Source of the DNA: Variovorax paradoxus
GTDB taxonomy: Bacteria > Pseudomonadota > Gammaproteobacteria > Burkholderiales > Burkholderiaceae_C
Assembly: GCF_030815975.1 (NCBI RefSeq)
Contig: NZ_JAUSXL010000002.1
Location: 4,266,501-4,330,500 of the forward strand
Reading direction: 5' to 3'
Length of the DNA stretch: 64,000 nucleotides
Shown here one piece after another: positions 8,030 to 15,622 of this stretch (positions are counted from its first letter, which is position 1; each line of letters opens with the position of its first letter). The notes beneath the pieces are model-generated. The model worked only from the letters and a program-made list of their open reading frames with translations. It did not search any database and was not told the DNA's origin. The position numbers were made by a program, and so were the translations under genes.

Positions 8030-9298
8030 ATGTCGCGTGATTCAGAAGATCTTTCCCTCGATGCCCTGGCATTGCGCCGCCGCCGGCTGCTGCAGGGCGC
8101 CGCCGCGTTGCCCGTGATGGGCCTGAGCGGCCTGAGCTTCGGCCAGTCGCAGTTCCCCACGGCCAAGGTCAACACCACCAAGCTCGCGGTGACCGACACC
8201 GAAGTGACCGTGGGCCAGCTGCATTCGTCCTCCGGCACCATGGCCATTTCGGAGACCGGCTCGATCCAGGCCGAGCAGCTCGCCATCGACCAGATCAACG
8301 CGATGGGCGGCATCCTCGGGCGCAAGATCAAGGTCATCAAGGAAGACGGCGCCTCCGACTGGCCGACCTTTGCCGAAAAGTCGAAGAAGCTGTTGGTCAA
8401 CGACCACTGCGCCGCGGTGTTCGGCTGCTGGACCAGCGCTTCGCGCAAGGCCGTGCTGCCGGTGTTCGAGAAGGAGAACGGCCTCCTGTACTACCCGACC
8501 TTCTACGAAGGCCTGGAGCAGAGCAAGAACGTGATCTACACGGGCCAGGAAGCCACCCAGCAGATCATCTGGGGCCTGGACTGGGGCGCGAAGGAGAAGA
8601 AGGCCAAGACCTTCTTCCTGGTGGGCTCCGACTACATCTGGCCGCGCACCTCGATGAAGATCGCGCGCAAGCACATCGAGAACTTCCAGAAGGGGTCGGT
8701 CAAGGGCGAGGAGTACTACCCGCTGGGCCACACCAACTTCAACTCGCTGATCAACAAGATCAAGGTCGCCAAGCCCGACTGCATCTTCGCGGCGGTGGTG
8801 GGCGGCTCCAACGTGGCCTTCTACAAGCAGCTCAAGGCCGCGGGCATCACGGGCGACAAGCAGTTCCTGCTGACGCTGGCCGTGACGGAAGACGAGATGA
8901 CCGGCGTGGGCGGCGAGAACTTCGCGGGCTTCTATTCGTCGATGAAGTACTTCCAGTCGCTCGATAACGCGAACAACAAGAAGTTCGTCGAAGCCTTCAA
9001 GGCCAAGTACGGCAAGGACGCGGTGATCGGCGACGTCACGCAGGCAGGTTATCTCGGCCCGTGGCTCTGGAAGGCGGCGGTGGAAAAGGCCGGCAGCTTC
9101 GACGTGGACAAGGTGGTGGCAGGCTCGCCGGGCATCGAGCTGAAGACGGCGCCCGAGGGGTACGTGAAGCTGGACGCGAACCATCACCTGTGGAGCAAGG
9201 CGCGCATCGGGCAGGGGCAGCTGGATGGGACGTTCAAGGTGGTGGCGGAGTCGGCTGAATTGATCAAGCCGGATCCGTTTCCGAAGGGTTATCAATAA
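8030..9298 (+). CDS. urtA: UrtA/FmdD-type urea or short-chain amide ABC transporter binding protein
   Basis: A 422-residue periplasmic solute-binding protein of the branched-chain amino-acid/amide type, first gene of a seven-gene cluster. The N-terminus has four arginines before a hydrophobic stretch (RRRRLLQGAAALPVMG), a Tat-like signal. The body matches UrtA: HSSSGTMAISE near the ligand pocket, FGCWTSASRK, and YYPTFYEGLEQS. The FmdD amide receptor of methylotrophs is a close relative, so the ligand may be urea, formamide or acetamide; the formamidase downstream keeps the amide option open. The ATG at 8030 follows a GGAG site; an in-frame ATG at 7976 would break the signal. Confidence 0.93.
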   Translation: MSRDSEDLSLDALALRRRRLLQGAAALPVMGLSGLSFGQSQFPTAKVNTTKLAVTDTEVTVGQLHSSSGTMAISETGSIQAEQLAIDQINAMGGILGRKIKVIKEDGASDWPTFAEKSKKLLVNDHCAAVFGCWTSASRKAVLPVFEKENGLLYYPTFYEGLEQSKNVIYTGQEATQQIIWGLDWGAKEKKAKTFFLVGSDYIWPRTSMKIARKHIENFQKGSVKGEEYYPLGHTNFNSLINKIKVAKPDCIFAAVVGGSNVAFYKQLKAAGITGDKQFLLTLAVTEDEMTGVGGENFAGFYSSMKYFQSLDNANNKKFVEAFKAKYGKDAVIGDVTQAGYLGPWLWKAAVEKAGSFDVDKVVAGSPGIELKTAPEGYVKLDANHHLWSKARIGQGQLDGTFKVVAESAELIKPDPFPKGYQ

Positions 9299-9313
9299 AC
9301 CCCTGATGACTTT

Positions 9314-9417
9314 CTCCCTCCCCCTCTGGGGGGAGGGCAGGGGTGGGGGCCGGCGGCGTTGCCACTGGGCACGCCCTGCCTGCCCCCATCCCAACCTTCC
9401 CCCAGAGGGGGAAGGAG
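9314..9417. repeat. GC-rich long imperfect palindrome between urtA and urtB
   Basis: The arms 9314-9350 and 9382-9417 are nearly complementary over about 36 bases (CTCCCTCCCCCTCTGGGGG paired with its complement), with an inner GGCAGGG/CCCTGCC stem. Transcribed, it would form a very stable hairpin in the urtA-urtB spacer. Such elements commonly protect the upstream message and lower downstream expression, giving more binding protein than permease. It looks like a dispersed intergenic repeat rather than a simple terminator, since no T run follows. Confidence 0.75.
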
Positions 9418-9446
9418 CCGATACCCCAACACCGGAACACGTTGCC

Positions 9447-10361
9447 ATGACTCTGTCGGACATGATGAACATCGGCCTCATGCAGGGCTTCGCGGGGCTG
9501 AGCCTCTTCGCGGTGCTGCTGCTGATGGGCCTGGGCCTGGCGATCATCTTCGGCCAGATGGGCGTGATCAACATGGCGCATGGCGAGTTCATGACCATCG
9601 GCGCGTACTCCATCTACCTGGCCGCGCGCGTCACCGAAAGCCTCGCGCCCGCGTTCATGCCGTATTACTTTCCGATCGCGATCGGGCTGGCCTTCGTGTT
9701 CGCCTTCATCGTCGGCTGGATCGTGGAGTGGGTGCTGATCCGCCATCTCTACAAGCGCCCGCTCGACACGCTGCTCGCCACCTGGGGCGTGAGCCTGGGC
9801 CTGCAGCAGATCTTCCGCACCTTCATCGGCCCGAAGGAAGTGAGCCCGACGCTGCCGGAGTGGCTCATGGGCTCGTGGACGCCGCATGAGGGCCTCGACA
9901 TTCCGATCAACGGCCTGTTCGTGCTCGCGCTGACCGCGCTGGTCACGGGCGGCGTGCTGATTGCGCTGCACAAGAGCCGCTGGGGCCTGCGGGTGCGCGC
10001 CACCGTGGCCAACCGCACCATGGCCAACGCTACAGGCATCGACACCATGAAGACCGACCGCCTGACCTTCGCCATCGGCTGCGGCATTGCCGGCATGGCG
10101 GGCGCGGCCTTCACCACCATCGGCTCGACCGGGCCGACCTCGGGCTCGCTCTACATCGTCGATGCCTTCCTGGTGGTCACCTTCGGCGGCGCTGCCAGCC
10201 TGCTGGGCACCGTGGTCTCGGCCTTCGGCATTGCGCAGACGCAGTCGATCTCGGAGTTCTTCATGACCGGCTCGATGGCCAAGGTGCTGACGCTCTCGCT
10301 GATCGTGCTGATTTTGATGATGCGTCCGCAAGGCCTGTTCGCGGTGAAGGTGCGCCGTTGA
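9447..10361 (+). CDS. urtB: urea/amide ABC transporter permease UrtB
   Basis: A 304-residue inner-membrane permease of the LivH class with about eight membrane segments, first of two permeases in the importer. The start ATG at 9447 opens the family sequence MTLSDMMNIGLMQGFAGLSL; the open frame farther upstream is only repeat DNA. Recognisable features are GQMGVINMAHGEFM near the N-terminus and the cytoplasmic loop RVRATVANRTMANATGID, which contacts the ATPase. The end motif MMRPQGLF is typical of UrtB and LivH. It follows urtA after the hairpin-bearing spacer and precedes urtC by 31 bases. Confidence 0.94.
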   Translation: MTLSDMMNIGLMQGFAGLSLFAVLLLMGLGLAIIFGQMGVINMAHGEFMTIGAYSIYLAARVTESLAPAFMPYYFPIAIGLAFVFAFIVGWIVEWVLIRHLYKRPLDTLLATWGVSLGLQQIFRTFIGPKEVSPTLPEWLMGSWTPHEGLDIPINGLFVLALTALVTGGVLIALHKSRWGLRVRATVANRTMANATGIDTMKTDRLTFAIGCGIAGMAGAAFTTIGSTGPTSGSLYIVDAFLVVTFGGAASLLGTVVSAFGIAQTQSISEFFMTGSMAKVLTLSLIVLILMMRPQGLFAVKVRR

Positions 10362-10392
10362 TGAACCCGAATCCTTTCTGGAGAACGTTCCG

Positions 10393-11604
10393 ATGATGAA
10401 TTTCATCAAGGCCTCGATCCTGCGCTACCAGCTCGGGAGCCTCTTGCTGCTGGTGCTGCTGCTGGCGGTGGTGCTGCCGCTGTCGCTCGACATCTTCCGC
10501 CTGAACCTCGTGGGCAAGTACCTCAGCTACGCCTTCGTGGCCGTGGGCCTGGTGATGGTGTGGGGCTATGGCGGCGTGCTGAGTCTGGGGCAGGGCGTGT
10601 TCTTCGGCATCGGCGGCTATGCGATGGCGATGTTCCTCAAGCTCGAAGCCTCCGACCCCATCACGACCAAGATCCAGTCGACGCCCGGCATTCCGGACTT
10701 CATGGACTGGAACCAGATCACCGAACTGCCCGCGCTGTGGCTGCCGTTCAAGAGCCTGCCGCTGAGCCTGGCGCTGGTGGTGCTGGCGCCGATGGCGCTG
10801 GCCTGGCTGGTGAGCTTTGCGATGTTCAAGCGCCGCGTGGGCGGCGTGTACTTTGCGATCATCACGCAGGCGGTGGCGCTGATCTGCACCGTGCTCATCA
10901 TCGGCCAGCAGGGCTACACCGGCGGCGTCAACGGCATGACCGACCTGAAGACGATGCTGGGCTGGGACACGCGCACCGACGGCGCCAAGTACGTTCTCTA
11001 CTACGTCTGCGTGGGCCTCTTGATCGCGAGCATCGTGCTGTGCCGCTGGATCCAGACCAGCAAGCTCGGCACGCTGCTGCTGGCCATGCGCGACAAGGAA
11101 GACCGCGTGCGCTTTTCAGGCTATGACGTATCGAATTTCAAGGTCTTCATCTTCTGCCTGGCGGCCGGGCTCTCGGGCATTGGCGGTGCGATGTTCGCGC
11201 TGCAGGTGGGCTTCATGTCGCCGAGCTTCGTGGGCATCGTTCCTTCGATCGAGATGGTGATCTTCTGCGCCGTGGGAGGCCGCATGAGCCTGGTGGGCGC
11301 GGTGTATGGCGCGCTGCTGGTGAATGCGGGCAAGACGCTGTTCTCGGAGAGTTTTCCGGACCTGTGGCTGTTCCTGATGGCGGGGCTTTTCATCGGCGTG
11401 ACCATGGCCTTCCCGATGGGGCTGGCGGGCCTGTGGGACGAAAAGATCCGGCCCTGGTGGAAGGAACGCCGCAAGGCGCTGCGCGAGGCGGCGGTGAAGC
11501 CGCTGGCGTCCACTGCAACACCACCGCCCGCGCCGGCTTCTCCTTCCGCATCGCCGTCGCCCGAGCCGCAGTTGCCCGAAGGCGTCGGCAGCCAGCGCGC
11601 ATGA
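10393..11604 (+). CDS. urtC: urea/amide ABC transporter permease UrtC
   Basis: A 403-residue permease of the LivM class, partner of UrtB. It has about nine membrane segments; GYGGVLSLGQGVFFGIGGYA and the loop LLAMRDKEDRVRFSGYD are family signatures. The C-terminal 40 residues form an Ala/Pro/Ser-rich cytoplasmic tail not needed for the fold. A GGAG ribosome site lies a few bases before the ATG pair at 10393/10396; the first is used here. It ends 22 bases before urtD. The pair forms the membrane channel for urea or short amides delivered by the binding protein. Confidence 0.94.
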   Translation: MMNFIKASILRYQLGSLLLLVLLLAVVLPLSLDIFRLNLVGKYLSYAFVAVGLVMVWGYGGVLSLGQGVFFGIGGYAMAMFLKLEASDPITTKIQSTPGIPDFMDWNQITELPALWLPFKSLPLSLALVVLAPMALAWLVSFAMFKRRVGGVYFAIITQAVALICTVLIIGQQGYTGGVNGMTDLKTMLGWDTRTDGAKYVLYYVCVGLLIASIVLCRWIQTSKLGTLLLAMRDKEDRVRFSGYDVSNFKVFIFCLAAGLSGIGGAMFALQVGFMSPSFVGIVPSIEMVIFCAVGGRMSLVGAVYGALLVNAGKTLFSESFPDLWLFLMAGLFIGVTMAFPMGLAGLWDEKIRPWWKERRKALREAAVKPLASTATPPPAPASPSASPSPEPQLPEGVGSQRA

Positions 11605-11626
11605 CTGAACCCGGAGCTATCACCTC

Positions 11627-12370
<744 letters not shown>

Positions 12371-12400
12371 TGAAGCGTCGCGTTCTGTTTGTCGTTGTTC

Positions 12401-12660
12401 GTTCAGGGCGCGCTCCCGCCGACGGGGTACCTTGCTCCGCGAATGTCCCCCGGCCTGCGGCCTCCTCCTTTATTTCGCTGCGCAAGGCACCCCATCGACG
12501 GGAGCGTTGGACCGAGCGGTGGTTGATCAGAGGTTCACCAGCAGCGTGCCCTTGTGCACAGGGCATCGGGTGCTCCCCGCAGCGAAATAAAGGAGGAGGC
12601 CGAAGGCCGGGGGACATTCGCGGAGGGGAGTACCCGGTGGCCTGTGCACGCGCCCTGGAC
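12401..12660. repeat. dispersed double-hairpin element, copy A, inside the urt operon
   Basis: This element of about 260 bases fills most of the 328-base urtD-urtE gap; no gene is seen there. Its ends are inverted (GTTCAGGGCGCG at 12401, CGCGCCCTGGA at the right, with a perfect GCGCCCTGAAC again at 12665-12675). Inside are two hairpin units in opposite orientation: 12411-12506 and 12554-12649. Each has a basal stem, a C/G-rich stem, a GCGAA/TTCGC stem and an apical GGCC-GGCC stem beside a purine run AAAGGAGGAG. The reverse complement of 29131-29388 matches it nearly base for base. Open frames inside it are artefacts. Confidence 0.9.
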
Positions 12661-12698
12661 GGCAGCGCCCTGAACAAGAGCATTCGAGGAACCACCCA

Positions 12699-13400
12699 AT
12701 GAGCAACATCATGCTGAAGGTCGAAGACCTGCACGTCGCCTACGGCCAGAGCGAAGCCCTGCACGGCATCTCGTTCGAGGGGCATGCCAACGAAACAATA
12801 GCCATCATGGGCCGCAACGGCATGGGAAAGACCACGCTGTTCAAGAGCCTCATGGGCGTGCTTCCCATCAAGAGTGGGCGTATCGAAGTGGCGGGCCAGG
12901 ACGTGTCGCGCGACGAGAGCTTTCGCCGCGTCGCCAAGGGCATCGCCTACGTGCCGCAGGGCCGGATGATTTTTCCGACGCTGACCGTGGAGGAAAACAT
13001 CCAGACCGGCCTCGAAAACTCCAACACCCGCCGCATCCCCGAAGAAATCTACGCACTGTTCCCCGTGCTCTGGGACATGAAGCGCCGCAAGGGCGGAAAC
13101 CTCTCCGGCGGCCAGCAGCAACAGCTTGCCATTGCGCGCGCGCTCGTCACCGATCCCAAGGTGCTGCTGCTCGACGAACCCACCGAAGGTATCCAGCCTT
13201 CGATCATCAAGGACATCGCCAAGGCGCTCAACGAGATCCGCAAGCTGCGCGGCATCACCATCGTCGTGTCCGAACAGGTGCTGAGCTTCGCGCTCGACGT
13301 GGCCGACCGGCTCTTCGTGATCGAGGGCGGGCGCCTGGTGCACGAGACCGCGCGCGACAAGACCGACGTCGACCACATCAAGGCCTATCTCTCCGTTTAA
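12699..13400 (+). CDS. urtE: urea/amide ABC transporter ATP-binding protein UrtE
   Basis: A 233-residue ATPase of the LivF class. Walker A is at residues 38-45 (GRNGMGKT), the signature is LSGGQQQQLAIARAL and Walker B is VLLLDEPTEG. It completes the five-component importer. The start ATG at 12699 lies 39 bases past the palindromic element that separates it from urtD; GAGGAA about ten bases before the ATG may serve as the ribosome site. It ends 27 bases before the formamidase gene, consistent with one transcript. Confidence 0.94.
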   Translation: MSNIMLKVEDLHVAYGQSEALHGISFEGHANETIAIMGRNGMGKTTLFKSLMGVLPIKSGRIEVAGQDVSRDESFRRVAKGIAYVPQGRMIFPTLTVEENIQTGLENSNTRRIPEEIYALFPVLWDMKRRKGGNLSGGQQQQLAIARALVTDPKVLLLDEPTEGIQPSIIKDIAKALNEIRKLRGITIVVSEQVLSFALDVADRLFVIEGGRLVHETARDKTDVDHIKAYLSV

Positions 13401-13427
13401 CCACCAACCCACCAGGAGCCACCGCAA

Positions 13428-14660
13428 ATGACGGACACGCTGATCAAGGTCGACCTGACCAAGCCGCCCACCGAGAACGAGTTGATCCACAACCGCTGGC
13501 ATCCGGACATTCCGATGGCCTGCTGGGTCAACCCGGGTGACGACTTCATCCTCGAGACCTTCGACTGGACCGGCGGCTTCATCAAGAACAACGACAGCGC
13601 CGACGATGTGCGCGACATCGACCTGAGCACCGTGCACTACCTCTCGGGCCCCGTGGGTGTGAAGGGCGCCGAGCCGGGCGACCTGCTGGTGGTGGACCTG
13701 CTCGACATCGGCGCCAAGCAGGACAGCCTCTGGGGCTTCAACGGCTTCTTCTCGAAGAAGAATGGCGGCGGCTTTTTGACCGACCACTTTCCCGAAGCGC
13801 AGAAATCCATCTGGGACTTCAAGGGCATGTTCACCAGCTCGCGCCACATCCCGGGCGTGAACTTCGCCGGCCTGATCCACCCCGGCCTGATCGGCTGCCT
13901 GCCCGACAAGCCGATGCTCGACATGTGGAACGAGCGCGAAGGCAAGCTCATCGCCACCGACCCGGACCGCGTGCCCGGCCTGGCCAACCCGCCGTTCGCC
14001 GGCACCGCGCACATGGGCAAGATGACCGGCGAAGCGCGCGCCAAGGCGGCGGCCGAAGGTGCGCGCACCGTGCCGCCGCGCGAGCACGGCGGCAACTGCG
14101 ACATCAAGGACCTGTCGCGCGGCTCGAAGGTGTTCTTCCCGGTGTATGTCGACGGCGCGGGCCTCAGCGTGGGCGACCTGCATTTCAGCCAAGGCGACGG
14201 CGAAATCACTTTCTGCGGCGCCATCGAGATGGCTGGCTGGGTGCACATGAAGGTCACGCTCATCAAGGGCGGCATGGCCAAGTACGGCATCAAGAACCCG
14301 ATCTTCAAGCCGAGCGTGATCACGCCGCAGTACAACGACTATCTGATCTTCGAAGGCATCTCGGTCGACGAATCGGGAAAGCAGCATTACCTCGACGTGA
14401 ACGTGGCCTATCGCCAGGCGTGCCTGAACGCCATCGAGTACCTGAAGAAGTTCGGCTACTCGGGCGCGCAGGCCTATTCGATCCTGGGCACGGCGCCCGT
14501 GCAGGGCCACATCAGCGGCGTGGTCGACGTGCCCAACTCCTGCGCCACGCTCTGGCTGCCCACGCAGATCTTCGACTTCGACATCAACCCGAACGCGGCC
14601 GGTCCGATGAAGATGATCGACGGCAGCATCGACATGCCGCTCTCGCACGACCTGGCCTGA
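13428..14660 (+). CDS. fmdA: formamidase (FmdA/AmdA family)
   Basis: A 410-residue cytoplasmic amidohydrolase of the acetamidase/formamidase family, full length. It hydrolyses formamide, and in some members acetamide, to ammonia and the acid. Family features include NELIHNRWHPDIPMACW at the start, the HIPGVNFAGLIHPGLIG segment and PPREHGGNCDIKDL in the core. An AGGAG site precedes the ATG at 13428. It directly follows urtE and precedes a zinc-ribbon gene, the same association as the fmd amide operon of methylotrophs. Together with the transporter this makes a pathway that takes up and hydrolyses a small amide as nitrogen source; no urease gene lies in the window. Confidence 0.94.
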   Translation: MTDTLIKVDLTKPPTENELIHNRWHPDIPMACWVNPGDDFILETFDWTGGFIKNNDSADDVRDIDLSTVHYLSGPVGVKGAEPGDLLVVDLLDIGAKQDSLWGFNGFFSKKNGGGFLTDHFPEAQKSIWDFKGMFTSSRHIPGVNFAGLIHPGLIGCLPDKPMLDMWNEREGKLIATDPDRVPGLANPPFAGTAHMGKMTGEARAKAAAEGARTVPPREHGGNCDIKDLSRGSKVFFPVYVDGAGLSVGDLHFSQGDGEITFCGAIEMAGWVHMKVTLIKGGMAKYGIKNPIFKPSVITPQYNDYLIFEGISVDESGKQHYLDVNVAYRQACLNAIEYLKKFGYSGAQAYSILGTAPVQGHISGVVDVPNSCATLWLPTQIFDFDINPNAAGPMKMIDGSIDMPLSHDLA

Positions 14661-14671
14661 GGGACGCGCCC

Positions 14672-15019
14672 ATGCCCACCTACGACTACGCCTGCGGCCA
14701 ATGCGGCGGCTTCGAGGCGCTGCGGCCTTCGGGCCAGCGCGACGAGCCGGCCGCGTGCCCCGACTGCGCCTCTGCATCGCCGCGCGTACTTTCGGCCGCG
14801 CCGCGGCTCGCGCTGATGGCCTCGGGCACGCGCCGCGCGATGGAGGCCAACGAGCGCGCGCGGCACGCGCCGGGCAGTTCGCGCGACTACGCGCGCTTCA
14901 AGCATCCGGCGGGCTGCGGCTGCTGCGCGGGTTCATCGTCGCGGCGAAGCGCGACAGTCACGGCGGCGAACGGCGCCAAGTCGGCGCCGTCGAAGCGGCC
15001 CTGGATGATTTCGCATTAA
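14672..15019 (+). CDS. fmdB: FmdB-type zinc-ribbon protein
   Basis: A 115-residue protein starting MPTYDYACGQCGGFE, the hallmark of the FmdB regulatory-protein family: a CxxC pair near residues 8-11 and a second pair CPDC near 29-32 form a zinc ribbon. The tail is basic with another Cys cluster (HPAGCGCCAG). In methylotrophs the homologue next to fmdA was proposed to regulate the operon, but the molecular role is not firmly known. It starts 11 bases after fmdA and is followed by a terminator, so it is the last gene of the urt-fmd unit. Confidence 0.85.
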   Translation: MPTYDYACGQCGGFEALRPSGQRDEPAACPDCASASPRVLSAAPRLALMASGTRRAMEANERARHAPGSSRDYARFKHPAGCGCCAGSSSRRSATVTAANGAKSAPSKRPWMISH

Positions 15020-15091
15020 CGCACTCATGCCGGGCTAACAATCCGCAGCGAGCACGGGCCGGCGCCGGCCCGATTGTTTCAATCCCGTGAA

Positions 15092-15121
15092 CGCCGCGAT
15101 TCCGTTTGCGGCGGTTTTTTT
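15092..15121 (+). terminator. rho-independent terminator after fmdB
   Basis: The stem CGCCGC (15092-15097) pairs with GCGGCG (15108-15113) and is followed by a seven-base T run to 15121. Another GC palindrome (GGGCCGGCGCCGGCCC, 15056-15071, followed by GATTGTTT) lies just before and may add to termination. It ends the urt-fmd operon. Confidence 0.85.
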
Positions 15122-15174
15122 GGGGCCTTCAGGATCACACTTCATTTCACCAACCAACCCATCAGGAGATTGAA

Positions 15175-15525
15175 ATGAATGCCTCGAAAGTCCTCGCTGC
15201 TGCTGCCCTCTCGCTTCTGGCTGCTGCCGGTGCGCACGCAGAAACCTATGAAGGTGTGCTGACCGTGAACTCCGGCGTTTCGCGCGCCGAAGTCGCGCCG
15301 CAAGCCGTTGCCGCCGCTCGCGCCGGCAACGAATACGGCGATGGTGCCAGCGCCGGTGCGCAAACCTTCACCTCGACCGCCGACCGCGCGACCATCCAGG
15401 CCGAAGCCGTCGCCAAGGCCCACGATCCGTTCGCCAGCCTCGACCGCCGCGCGTTCTACCGCGACGAAGTGCCGCAAGCCTACAAGAAGCCCAGCGTGTC
15501 GTTCACGCGCCAAGCCGGGCTCTAA
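15175..15525 (+). CDS. small exported protein, DUF4148-like
   Basis: A 116-residue protein with a signal peptide cleaved after AGAHA near residue 22. The mature part has the pattern SRAEVAPQAVAAARAGNEYG, which recalls the DUF4148 family of small secreted proteins that is abundant in Burkholderiales and has no known function. A CAGGAG ribosome site precedes the ATG at 15175. It stands alone between two terminators. It is strongly Ala-rich with no cysteines or enzyme motifs. The family link is by eye. Confidence 0.75.
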   Translation: MNASKVLAAAALSLLAAAGAHAETYEGVLTVNSGVSRAEVAPQAVAAARAGNEYGDGASAGAQTFTSTADRATIQAEAVAKAHDPFASLDRRAFYRDEVPQAYKKPSVSFTRQAGL

Positions 15526-15560
15526 GCCGATCGTTCCCCGATCGACGCAATGAAGAACAA

Positions 15561-15584
15561 CGGGCCCTCGACGGGCCCGTTTTT
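15561..15584. terminator. bidirectional terminator between the small exported protein and the GH3 gene
   Basis: The stem CGGGCCC (15561-15567) pairs with GGGCCCG (15573-15579), followed by a T run to 15584. It serves the upstream gene on the plus strand. On the minus strand a short A/T stretch also follows, so it may help end the beta-glucosidase transcript. Confidence 0.85.
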
Positions 15585-15622
15585 CCGTTGCCGCCGAAAG
15601 CTGGCGGATCGCCCATTGCGCA

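Noticed and set aside
9306..9446. Extended UrtB N-terminus from an ATG at 9306
   Set aside because: Translation would run through the palindromic repeat; the family start is at 9447.
12371..12702. Small open frames inside the urtD-urtE gap and in the copy at 29021-29386
   Set aside because: They are translations of the repeat element; the same peptides appear in both copies, and no start site or conservation beyond the DNA repeat is seen.
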